Of a DNA stretch of 10,056 bases, positions 1-6,759 are shown in pieces (positions within the stretch are counted from its first letter, which is position 1; each line of letters opens with the position of its first letter). The stretch covers positions 1 to 10,056 of the forward strand of contig JAITBS010000395.1 of the NCBI GenBank assembly GCA_031283515.1, given 5' to 3'. Made by a program: the position numbers and the translations under genes. The DNA is from Planctomycetaceae bacterium (GTDB lineage: Bacteria > Planctomycetota > Planctomycetia > Pirellulales > Thermoguttaceae). Below the pieces are notes generated by a model. The model saw nothing but the letters and a program-made list of their open reading frames with translations. It was not told where the DNA came from and did no database searches.

Positions 1-203
1 TCCAAAAGCGTCAATACATACCAATATAAAAATTTTATACAAAAATATTTTAATGGGTACATTTTCACAAAAACCCCAGTTTTTAAGCACCAAAAAATTT
101 CTTGATGGAACATCCGTTACAAACATTAGAGTATAAACATGACTGCAAATTACACAAAAAATGATCTCGTTTCGTTAGAGGAATATAGAGGTATAATTTT
201 TTT

Positions 204-217
204 GTAACAGTTCACGG
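204..217. mobile_element. possible terminal end of the IS66-like remnant
   Basis: The bases GTAACAGTTCACGG lie about 40-50 nt beyond the stop of the transposase remnant, where the end of an IS66-type element would be expected. Ends of this family commonly start with GTAA. No matching inverted copy was found on the other side. The TTAC at 599-602 agrees over only about six bases, and no 8-bp target duplication is evident, so this is tentative. Confidence 0.3.
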
Positions 218-255
218 TAATTTTTATTTTTTTACGTACTTTTATCGTGGTCATT

Positions 256-440
256 TTATGTTTTGATATTTTTTAATTTTTGTAATATATTGGGCGGAGG
301 TAGTCCCTTGAGGAATGCGGCAACACAACTTTGCAAGAAGGTCATGACATTTTTCTTTTGTTGTTTACAAGTTGTTATCACACTCCAAAATCGTTCATGC
401 CAAAAATTGCCTTTTTCACTTCTCGTTCCTTGTGTTGTTC
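256..440 (-). pseudogene. IS66-family transposase, C-terminal remnant
   Basis: Read on the - strand, this segment gives a peptide with GTRSEKG, then ERFWSVITTCKQQ, NVMTFLQSCVAA and GLPPPNIL before a TAA at 256-258. From memory, this order (GTRSE-G, ER-LSV-ATC-QQ-RNV--FL, A---G--P-SLLP) is how many IS66-family transposases end. Only about 55 residues are recognisable. The full protein is usually around 500 residues, and the DNA that would encode the rest is occupied by the gene at 695, so this is a decayed leftover. Upstream of the GTRSE motif the frame runs into poly-A/T sequence with no transposase features. The family call rests on motif recall, not a database search. Confidence 0.6.
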
Positions 441-579
441 GTCCAAATAAAAAAATTCCAAAAAAAAAATTGCTAAACATAACTTTTATTTCTAAAGTTT
501 TTCTCTATAATATACACTTTATACTTTTGGCATTCATTATTTTAATGTAGTAACGATTTATATTAAAAAATTCACCTGT

Positions 580-604
580 TTGTAACATAATGTTTTTGTT
601 ACAA
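580..604. promoter_or_regulatory. inverted repeat upstream of the DUF4159 gene promoter
   Basis: TTGTAAC (580-586) and GTTACAA (598-604) are perfect 7-bp inverted arms separated by 11 bp. The dyad lies just upstream of the candidate -35 at 622, a position suited to an operator or activator site. The sequence around it is AT-rich, so chance is a real alternative. Confidence 0.3.
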
Positions 605-621
605 CATTGGTTGCTTTTTTG

Positions 622-651
622 TTGACAGGCACAAATTGTCTCGAATTTTAT
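622..651 (+). promoter_or_regulatory. candidate sigma70-type promoter for the DUF4159 gene
   Basis: A perfect -35 box TTGACA (622-627) is followed after 18 bp by a 4/6 -10 box TTTTAT (646-651). Transcription would begin near 658 and leave a leader of about 37 nt before the ATG at 695. The -10 is poor, so this rests mainly on the -35 and its position. Confidence 0.35.
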
Positions 652-694
652 TGTTTTTTTGTTGCGTTAATTTCTGAATATTACAACAAATTTT

Positions 695-3133
695 ATGCGA
701 ATTTTGTATTTTTTAGTTTTTATCATATCTGTATCAACAATATTGGGCTCGGATATGATGTTGGATTTTGAGGATGACGATGAATCCATGATTGATTCAC
801 GCCGGATTGTTTCGGCAATTAACAACGGTGTTCAATATCTTAAAAGTCAACAGAAACAAAATGGGCAATGGCAGTATGAAATCCCAGGTCATACTCTTGG
901 AGCAACCGCGATGTGTGTGTTGTCTTTTCTTGATGCAGGTGTTTCCAAAGAGGATTCTTCCTTGATTCGCGGAGTTCAGGCTCTTCGGCAGTATCGAGCA
1001 GGTGAAAATATTCGTGACACTTATCCGGTTGCAGTACAAACGATGGCTCTTATTCGTTACGGCGATCCAACCGATCAAACTCTTCTGGAACAGAATGTCC
1101 AATGGTTTTTAAAACAACAAGTTAATGATGGTTCCAATGGTCAAGGCGGTTGGCAATACAATTCGGGTTTTCGTCATTATAGTACGTTTGAAACTTGTTA
1201 CGTAGGACTTGCCTTGCACGAAGCAGAGCAAAATGGAATTACTGTTCCGCATGAAGTTTGGGAACAAATTCGGCGTTTCTGGGAACGAACACAAAATATT
1301 GATGGTTCGTGGGGTTATCGTCCATTATCTCAGGGCAGCGGCGATGCCCATTCCTGCACAACAAACGCAGGAATTATCTCATTAATTCTTGCAACAGGAA
1401 TTTATGATTCAGGACGTTTTCGGGTTGAAGGCGATCATGTCCAATGTGGGCAATGGGACCCTCATCATATTTTTGTGCGAATTGATCACGCATTGACTGC
1501 ATTGGATAAATCGTTAGTCCGTCAACTTAAAATAGGACCTGCCTGGTGGAATGTCAACAATATGAATTCAGATATAATTCATGGAATGCATTGGGTTCAT
1601 TATAATTTATTTGCTGTTGAAAAAGTCGGACGTTTATTGGGGCAACGTCATATCGGTCGTTACGATTGGTATCGCGAAGGTACAATATCGCTTCTCCGGC
1701 AACTTCGCGAACATCGGACTCATTGGGCAGATCGTTCCGGTGAAACCATTCTGGCAACAGCTTGTGCTGTTAGTTTTCTTGCTCAAGGACGCCGACCAAT
1801 AGTCGTTTCAAAAATAAAAAATTCTCCTTCTTATGGAGGAAATCAACATCCGTATGATATTGATCATTTGTTACGTTTTTCTGGTTCACGCTGGAATTTC
1901 CCTCTTGGCTGGCAATATCTCGAATTGGATAAAATCCCAACAGAGGAATTGATTCAGTCTCCGATTCTTTATTTTTCGGGTAACCGGACACCGCTTACCG
2001 AAAACGATACAGAAACAAAAATGATTGCCGCGAAACTTCGTACTTATCTTGATCAGGGCGGTTTTATTATTGCGGAAGCTTTGCAGGATGACAAAAATTT
2101 TGATACGGGATTTCATGAATTGATGCAACAAGTTTTTCCTGAATCGGGTTACGAACTCGTTTTGCTGGAACCATCGCATCCCATCTGGTCAATGGAAACA
2201 CCAATTGAACCCAATCAACGCCGTCCCATTAAAGGAATCACAACCGCATGCCGTACGAATGTCGTTTATATTCCGGCAATCGAAGAAAAACCGTCACTTT
2301 CATGTCTTTGGGAAATCGCCCGTTGGAATGGACGAAACGATTTGTATTCATCCAATGTTCGCCGTCAAATTGAGACCGGTCTCGAAATCGGTCACAATAT
2401 CCTGACTTATGCGTTAGATTCCGAACGAAAATATCGGGATCAAGTTACGGAATTGAAATCGTTAAGAAAAAATACTGAGGTGAGAGGACATCGCGGTTGT
2501 ATTTTTCTTGGGCTTTTGGCGCATGGTGAAACAAATCCGGCACCGCACGCTTTGCCGAATCTGCTTCATTGGGTTGAGTCGAATCTTGGTTTACCTGTTA
2601 CAGATAATGTTGATTCTGTTGATGTTACAGATTCGATCTTGTCGGAATATCCGATTTTGTTTATGTTTGGGCGTCAGGCGTTCCAATTTTCGCCGGAACA
2701 ACGGGAGATGTTGCGGCAACATCTGGAACGGGGCGGATTTCTGTTTGTCAATTCGATTTGTTCCTCGAAATCGTTTACCGAATCATTGGCGAATGAAATG
2801 TATCAGATATTTCCCAATTCGCCATTGCAACCTATTCCATCGGATGATCCGTTGTTTTCCGACATTTTTGGCGGTTTCAAAATCGACTTACTGGAACTTT
2901 GGCAGTCAGAGCAATCTCCAAACCGTGCGGCTATCACAAATTTAAGGAACGAAAAACCGGAATTGTATGGAATTCGTTTGGGTTATGACAACCGTTGGGC
3001 GGTGGTGTTTTCACCGAATGATATTGCCTGTTCTCTCGAAACTGCCGGTTTTTCCGGTTGTCGTGGATACACTCCCGATTCTGCGATGCAACTCGCTGTT
3101 AATTTTTTACTCTACTCGTTGGCAGCTCATTGA
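695..3133 (+). CDS. secreted squalene-cyclase-fold protein with DUF4159 domains
   Basis: 812 residues, function unknown. Residues 1-18 form a signal peptide (short basic start, then a hydrophobic run ending ILG), so the protein should be exported. Residues about 36-370 carry prenyltransferase/squalene-oxidase repeats: NGQWQYEIPGHTLGATAM near 56, GGWQYNSG near 151, DGSWGY at 203 and GETILATACAVSFLAQG near 349. The DxDD acid motif of true squalene-hopene cyclases is not seen, so the toroid is probably a scaffold or binding domain. Residues about 422-570 and 601-812 each look like DUF4159: both have PILyF-G, an L-QGGF/LERGGF strand and a following FP segment, and so may be a duplication. DUF4159 proteins often occur near MoxR/vWA gene sets, but none is in this window. 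The ATG at 695 is chosen because it gives the intact signal peptide; no Shine-Dalgarno precedes it. Confidence 0.85.
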   Translation: MRILYFLVFIISVSTILGSDMMLDFEDDDESMIDSRRIVSAINNGVQYLKSQQKQNGQWQYEIPGHTLGATAMCVLSFLDAGVSKEDSSLIRGVQALRQYRAGENIRDTYPVAVQTMALIRYGDPTDQTLLEQNVQWFLKQQVNDGSNGQGGWQYNSGFRHYSTFETCYVGLALHEAEQNGITVPHEVWEQIRRFWERTQNIDGSWGYRPLSQGSGDAHSCTTNAGIISLILATGIYDSGRFRVEGDHVQCGQWDPHHIFVRIDHALTALDKSLVRQLKIGPAWWNVNNMNSDIIHGMHWVHYNLFAVEKVGRLLGQRHIGRYDWYREGTISLLRQLREHRTHWADRSGETILATACAVSFLAQGRRPIVVSKIKNSPSYGGNQHPYDIDHLLRFSGSRWNFPLGWQYLELDKIPTEELIQSPILYFSGNRTPLTENDTETKMIAAKLRTYLDQGGFIIAEALQDDKNFDTGFHELMQQVFPESGYELVLLEPSHPIWSMETPIEPNQRRPIKGITTACRTNVVYIPAIEEKPSLSCLWEIARWNGRNDLYSSNVRRQIETGLEIGHNILTYALDSERKYRDQVTELKSLRKNTEVRGHRGCIFLGLLAHGETNPAPHALPNLLHWVESNLGLPVTDNVDSVDVTDSILSEYPILFMFGRQAFQFSPEQREMLRQHLERGGFLFVNSICSSKSFTESLANEMYQIFPNSPLQPIPSDDPLFSDIFGGFKIDLLELWQSEQSPNRAAITNLRNEKPELYGIRLGYDNRWAVVFSPNDIACSLETAGFSGCRGYTPDSAMQLAVNFLLYSLAAH

Positions 3134-3238
3134 TGTAACAGGTTATACCAGTAACCATCATATTTCACGGCGATCAAATGCCGCTCAACCCGAAACGGCA
3201 AACACCAAAGATAACTGTCTATTTTATCAACAAAGTCC

Positions 3239-3308
3239 GCAGATTACACAGATATTGTCCGCAGATTATGCGGATATTCGCAGATATTGTTTGCAGTTAC
3301 GCAGATTT
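3239..3308 (+). repeat. CGCAGATT direct-repeat array, left half of the element
   Basis: CGCAGAT words start at 3239, 3260, 3279 and 3300, spaced 21, 19 and 21 bp, about two helical turns apart. CGCAGATTA occurs at the first two, with related CGCAGATAT and CGCAGATTT at the others. The regular phasing suggests duplicated binding sites or repeat-unit amplification inside the MITE-like element. Confidence 0.6.
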
Positions 3309-3419
3309 TTGGGAGATTATTTTTTTGAGAATTACAAAACAGAAAAAAATAACAAAATATACGAAAAGAGAACAAATTAAAGACTTGGTGATTTTATTCA
3401 ATTTCAATAAACGTTTTAA

Positions 3420-3449
3420 AAAATCTGCGAAAATCTGCGAAAATCTGCG
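3420..3449 (+). repeat. three tandem 10-bp repeats, right half of the element
   Basis: AAAATCTGCG occurs three times in a row, at 3420, 3430 and 3440. It is the reverse complement of the CGCAGATT words in the left half, so the element has repeat arrays pointing toward each other as well as inverted ends. Confidence 0.75.
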
Positions 3450-3515
3450 GACTCTGTTAATAAAATAGATAGTTACGTCATAAAGTATATTGTTCTATTT
3501 TTCGGCATTTGGAAC

Positions 3516-3543
3516 TTGACGTGATAACAGGGCATGTTATAAT
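3516..3543 (+). promoter_or_regulatory. strong extended -10 promoter for the M16 peptidase gene
   Basis: TTGACG (3516-3521, 5/6 match to the -35) is followed after 16 bp by a perfect TATAAT (3538-3543). TG at 3535-3536 gives the extended -10 form TGnTATAAT. This is the best promoter in the window. Transcription would start near 3550, about 75 bp past the MITE-like element, leaving a long leader of about 265 nt before the ATG at 3817. Confidence 0.55.
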
Positions 3544-3608
3544 CTTTTTTGTTAATCGAACAGAGCAAAGGAAAATTGATATTGAGTTTTGGTGTATTCA
3601 CCTCAATA

Positions 3609-3640
3609 ATCAGAAAGTTGCTCATCAGAAAGTTGCTCAT
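3609..3640 (+). repeat. 15-bp tandem duplication in the M16 leader
   Basis: ATCAGAAAGTTGCTC occurs twice back to back (3609-3623 and 3624-3638), followed by the first two bases of a third copy. The copies are identical, which points to a recent duplication or to conserved spacing. Confidence 0.8.
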
Positions 3641-3660
3641 TTTTTGAATCGTTTATTTTC

Positions 3661-3690
3661 TTTTGGGGTTACGGATTTTGGTGTTACGGT
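3661..3690 (+). repeat. second, imperfect 15-bp duplication in the M16 leader
   Basis: TTTTGGGGTTACGGA (3661-3675) is followed directly by TTTTGGTGTTACGGT (3676-3690), 13 of 15 positions identical. It is unrelated in sequence to the 15-bp repeat 50 bp upstream. Confidence 0.6.
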
Positions 3691-3816
3691 GATGCTGTAC
3701 CGGATTCTGTTGTTAATTACGGTTCAAGATTTAATAATACTTACGAAAAAATGCTTTAATGATAATTTTTTGTCTTCCACAATAAGAAAACAATTAATAG
3801 TGATTGGTTTTTGGCA

Positions 3817-5070
3817 ATGCAATTTCAGAAAACACAACTCGATAATGGTCTTGAAGTGATCGCGGAAATCAATGAGGCGGCATATTCTGTTTCGTTTGGA
3901 TTTTTTGTGAATACCGGTTCACGAAACGAGACGCCGGAGATTGCCGGAATCAGTCATTTTCTTGAACATATTGTATTCAAAGGAACCGAAAACCGAACCG
4001 CCGAAGAGGTAAATCGTTGTCTTGATGATATTGGTGCTGATGCCAACGCTTTTACCACAGAAGAGCAAACTGTTTTTTTTGCCTCGCTTCTTCCTGAATT
4101 ACTGGACAATGCGGTTGAGTTACTTGGAGGTCTTTTACGTCCTGCATTGCGGCAAGATGATTTTGAAACGGAAAAACAGGTTATTCTGGAAGAAATCCGA
4201 ATGTACGACGACCAACCGCCATTCGGTGCCGATGATAAAAGCCGTGAATTGTTTTTTGCCGGTCATCCGCTTGCTAACAGTGTTCTCGGAACAATCGAAA
4301 GTGTTTCCAACCTCTCTATTGAGCAGATGCGTTGTTATCTTGAAGAACGATATTGTCCGGAAAATATTGTGTTGGTTGGAGCGGGCAGGCTTGATTTTGA
4401 TAAATTCGTACAAAAAGCGAAACAAGTTTGCGGGCATTGGAAATCGCAAAATACCAATGCCGGAAAAAACGAATCGGAATTTCGGCGTGTTCGGGGACAT
4501 CGTGGTTTTCACCGGATATTCAAGGAATCCGCCGCGCAACAATATACATTGCTTCTTTCCGATGCGCCGTCAGCGCGGGATGTTGATCGTTTTACTGCCG
4601 GAATGATTGCCAACATGATCGGAGATGATGTCGGCAGCCGTCTTTATTGGGAACTTGTCGATTCTGGAGTTGCGGATTCGGCGGAACTGGGAACCAATGA
4701 ATTTTTGGACAACGGTTTTTTTGTAACAGGACTTTCCAGTGAACCGGAATATGCGGAAGAAGTTTTAAGCCGAACCCAAAAAATCTACAACGAAACAACA
4801 CAGAACTGTTTAACTCAAGAAGAACTTGCCCGTTCTAAAAACAAAATTTTGTCACAGCTTGTTCTTGCCAACGAACGTCCTAGCGGACGGTTGTTTTCGA
4901 TTGGGGGAGAATGGATGGTTCACCGCCAATACCGGACAATTCGGCAAGACCTCGAAGATATCCGGAAAATCACTCTCAATGATATTGAAACAGTCCTGAA
5001 AAAATATCCGCTCAATGATCATTTGCTCGTAACAATCGGACCATTGGAAAAATTTGATCCTTTATTTTAA
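3817..5070 (+). CDS. M16 family zinc metallopeptidase
   Basis: 417 residues from the ATG at 3817, the usual length of a single-subunit M16B peptidase (processing-peptidase/YmxG type). The N-terminal domain starts with the family's typical LDNGLEVI and VNTGSRNE. It carries the inverted zinc motif HFLEH (H47, E50 catalytic, H51) and the third zinc ligand E126 in ILEEIRMYDD, 74 residues further on, so it should be active. The C-terminal domain has the usual GSRLYWELVDSG segment. No signal peptide or membrane span is visible, so it is probably cytoplasmic and dimeric, degrading peptides. A TTG two codons upstream (3811) is an alternative start; ATG is preferred because the family normally begins just before the LDNG strand. 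No Shine-Dalgarno is seen. It probably has its own promoter at 3516. Confidence 0.92.
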   Translation: MQFQKTQLDNGLEVIAEINEAAYSVSFGFFVNTGSRNETPEIAGISHFLEHIVFKGTENRTAEEVNRCLDDIGADANAFTTEEQTVFFASLLPELLDNAVELLGGLLRPALRQDDFETEKQVILEEIRMYDDQPPFGADDKSRELFFAGHPLANSVLGTIESVSNLSIEQMRCYLEERYCPENIVLVGAGRLDFDKFVQKAKQVCGHWKSQNTNAGKNESEFRRVRGHRGFHRIFKESAAQQYTLLLSDAPSARDVDRFTAGMIANMIGDDVGSRLYWELVDSGVADSAELGTNEFLDNGFFVTGLSSEPEYAEEVLSRTQKIYNETTQNCLTQEELARSKNKILSQLVLANERPSGRLFSIGGEWMVHRQYRTIRQDLEDIRKITLNDIETVLKKYPLNDHLLVTIGPLEKFDPLF

Positions 5071-5079
5071 TCCCTTATT

Positions 5080-5108
5080 TTGATTTCCCGCAAAATTTTT
5101 TGTAAAAT
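5080..5108 (+). promoter_or_regulatory. candidate promoter for the acyltransferase gene
   Basis: TTGATT (5080-5085, 4/6) and TAAAAT (5103-5108, 5/6) are separated by 17 bp. Transcription would begin near 5115, about 46 nt before the ATG at 5161. It lies just after the M16 stop codon with no terminator hairpin between, so read-through from the M16 gene is also possible. Confidence 0.4.
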
Positions 5109-5160
5109 ATTTGTAACTATTTAACCGGCAATTTTGACCTTTTTTTCTAACGATTCTATT

Positions 5161-6486
5161 ATGTTGATTCCGTTCACGATTTTTGAAAAGTATATGCTTC
5201 TGGACGATCAACCGGCTTATCCGATGGATTCGTTTCGATTTTTGCGTTTTTCGGGGCGTTTGAATTTTAATTATTTTGAAACATCAATTGCCGAGACTGT
5301 TCGTTACCATCCGATGTTGCGAAGTGTTGTTCATCAAGATCAGCGCGGACAGTTTTTCTGGGAAGAGATTGATTGTCCCATTTTTATTCGTAAGATTCGA
5401 GGACCGATTGCGTCGCGGTTTCCGAATCCGGAAGCCATTGATCTTTTCAATGAACCCGGATTCAAAGTATATTTTGTTGAGGAGAAAAATCAAACATCGG
5501 TTTTATTTCAGTTTCATCATTCTGTTTCGGATGGAATCGGTGAAATGCAATTTCTTGCGGATGTTTTGTCTGATTACGTGTTGCGTTTTCAAGGCGAGTT
5601 GCCGCCGAAAAATCCGCGTAATCTTGATCAGGAACTATTGTTACAACGCGGTTCGAGCGGGTTGACTTTAGCCAAATATTTTCGTTTTTTCTTTTCAACT
5701 GCTGTAACAACACGTCAATTATTGTTCCGTTTTCCGGCGCCGCTTGCTCCGCATGTTCCTCTGAATACCAATATTCCGGCAAAGGATTATCTGGCGTTTT
5801 GTGCGAATGAACTGACACAGAAAGAAACTCTGAATTATTTTGATCGGGCGAAAAAACATGGAGTTACGGTTAATGATTTACTGATTCGCGATTTATTCCT
5901 GACAATGGGAGTTTGGCGGAAAAAATGGTTTGTTCCGCAGGGCAATCCTTTGTTACGAATTTCTATGCCGATGAATCTCAGAACGGAATCACTCCAAAAG
6001 ATGCCGGCTGCCAATACGGTTACAATGCTTTTTTTGGATCGGAAAGAGCGGGAATTTTCTAATCCGGATCAGTTGTTAAAAAAAATTCATTGGGAAACGG
6101 ATTGGATTAAACGAACGGAACAAAAACATGTTTTGTTACTGAGTTTGAAAATACGAGATCGTTTACTCGGCGGAATCAAGTATGAATTAAAGTCACCGAA
6201 ATGCCGTGCGACTGCGGTGTTGTCGAATTTGGGCAGAATTTTTGAATCATTACCGTTTATGCGCCGGCATGACGGGCGTCTTTTTATCGGCAATGCGGTT
6301 TTGGAAGAAATTGACGCAACTCCGCCCATTCGTTCCGGCACTCTCATTTCTCTTTCCGCACTAACGTACGCTAATCAACTTCGTTTGACTCTACGGTATG
6401 ACGCAAAAAATATGACAACAGAACAATCCAATGATTTGTTACAAATTTTCTTTTCGTTCCTGAGATCTGAACCGGCGGTATCTTAA
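5161..6486 (+). CDS. condensation-fold acyltransferase (WS/DGAT or alcohol acetyltransferase-like)
   Basis: 441 residues. The active-site motif of the CoA-dependent acyltransferase/condensation superfamily, HHxxxDG, is present as HHSVSDG at residues 119-125, with H120 the expected general base. Other family landmarks follow in order: VNDLLIRDLF (237-246), MPMNLR (269-274, the usual P-NLR strand) and SNLG (355-358). These place it near wax-ester/diacylglycerol acyltransferases, PapA-type and alcohol acetyltransferases. The acyl donor and acceptor cannot be told from sequence. No carrier-protein or adenylation domain is attached, so it is not a full NRPS module. No signal peptide is seen. A TTG at 5134 in frame would add nine residues; the ATG at 5161 is preferred. 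It could transcribe separately from, or together with, the M16 gene 90 bp upstream. Confidence 0.8.
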   Translation: MLIPFTIFEKYMLLDDQPAYPMDSFRFLRFSGRLNFNYFETSIAETVRYHPMLRSVVHQDQRGQFFWEEIDCPIFIRKIRGPIASRFPNPEAIDLFNEPGFKVYFVEEKNQTSVLFQFHHSVSDGIGEMQFLADVLSDYVLRFQGELPPKNPRNLDQELLLQRGSSGLTLAKYFRFFFSTAVTTRQLLFRFPAPLAPHVPLNTNIPAKDYLAFCANELTQKETLNYFDRAKKHGVTVNDLLIRDLFLTMGVWRKKWFVPQGNPLLRISMPMNLRTESLQKMPAANTVTMLFLDRKEREFSNPDQLLKKIHWETDWIKRTEQKHVLLLSLKIRDRLLGGIKYELKSPKCRATAVLSNLGRIFESLPFMRRHDGRLFIGNAVLEEIDATPPIRSGTLISLSALTYANQLRLTLRYDAKNMTTEQSNDLLQIFFSFLRSEPAVS

Positions 6487-6606
6487 TCAAAAAGCAACTC
6501 CAAACATTCCGCATTTTACGAAATGATATTCCATGACGTATATTTGTAATAATGTTCCAGCATACCTTTGACGAAAAACAATATCAATTGATTGTTTGTG
6601 AAAGAT

Positions 6607-6626
6607 TATCAAAATAGACAATTACG
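6607..6626 (-). repeat. diverged candidate copy of the MITE terminus
   Basis: Compared with the right end of the element at 3212-3475, this spacer segment matches 17 of 21 positions including the AAAATAGA core and TTACG edge, in the same orientation. It lies about 120 bp after the acyltransferase stop. The shared bases are mostly A and T, so chance similarity cannot be excluded. Confidence 0.3.
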
Positions 6627-6691
6627 AAACATTTTTTGATTTATCACAATCTTTCTTTTATTAAAAACGAAATAAACATAAAAATATTGAT

Positions 6692-6742
6692 TACAATAAA
6701 TTGTACCAACATTTGCTGATATTTGGTTGTAATTTACTACAA
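6692..6742. promoter_or_regulatory. two TACAA/TTGTA dyads upstream of mutY
   Basis: TACAA-N4-TTGTA (6692-6705) and TTGTA-N6-TACAA (6727-6742) lie 22 bp apart, the second ending 17 bp before the mutY ATG. The half-site resembles the arms of the dyad at 580-604. They could be operator sites, but 5-bp AT-rich arms are weak evidence. No good -35/-10 pair was found for mutY. The rest of the 273-bp spacer shows nothing else. Confidence 0.25.
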
Positions 6743-6759
6743 ACAATTCACTAAAAGAC

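Larger units (their letters stand above)
1..694. other. AT-rich spacer upstream of the first gene
   Basis: No intact gene is visible. The stretch is strongly AT-rich with long A and T runs. It holds a short perfect AT palindrome (25-39), a 22-codon ORF (139-207), a candidate IS end (from 204), a transposase remnant on the - strand (about 256-440), and an inverted repeat plus candidate promoter just before the gene at 695. The ORFs readable on both strands between 256 and 550 are not convincing as expressed proteins. Confidence 0.6.
3212..3475. mobile_element. MITE-like element with 34-bp terminal inverted repeats
   Basis: The left end (3212-3245) and the reverse complement of the right end (3442-3475) agree at 31 of 34 positions. 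Both ends begin TAACT, contain TCTATTTTAT and finish GTCCGCAGATT on the inside. The 196-bp interior is AT-rich and encodes no transposase. It repeats CGCAGATT-like words on the left and the reverse complement on the right. No clear target-site duplication flanks it. The size, inverted ends and lack of a transposase fit a non-autonomous MITE-type element. As RNA, the ends could pair into one long hairpin. A copy of the same terminus occurs at 9758. Confidence 0.7.
3134..3816. other. long spacer between the DUF4159 and M16 genes
   Basis: 683 bp without a credible gene. The first half is a 264-bp MITE-like repeat element (3212-3475). The second half holds a strong promoter (3516-3543) and a leader with two different 15-bp tandem duplications. 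Open frames across it encode cysteine-, lysine- or phenylalanine-rich nonsense with no family features and are read as chance. Confidence 0.65.

Noticed and set aside
139..207. 22-codon ORF with plausible composition
   Set aside because: Too short and without a recognisable domain to annotate as a gene; kept only as a possible truncated gene start in the IS66 finding.
263..550. 95-codon + strand ORF in the first spacer
   Set aside because: It is antisense to the better-explained transposase remnant and encodes a Phe/Lys/Ile-rich string with no family features.
695..3133. Catalytic squalene-hopene cyclase
   Set aside because: Only the repeat fold is present; there is no DxDD motif, it has a signal peptide and DUF4159 tails, and no hopanoid genes are nearby.
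2967..3468. Open frames across the end of the DUF4159 gene and the MITE-like element
   Set aside because: They overlap the real gene in another frame or translate the CGCAGATT repeats; repeat translations of this kind are common spurious calls.
3509..3859. 116-codon ORF before the M16 gene
   Set aside because: It starts at a TTG inside the promoter, runs out of frame into the M16 gene and has no recognisable features.
5161..6486. Part of a non-ribosomal peptide synthetase cluster
   Set aside because: A stand-alone HHxxxDG enzyme with no adenylation or carrier domain nearby; its neighbours are a peptidase and mutY.
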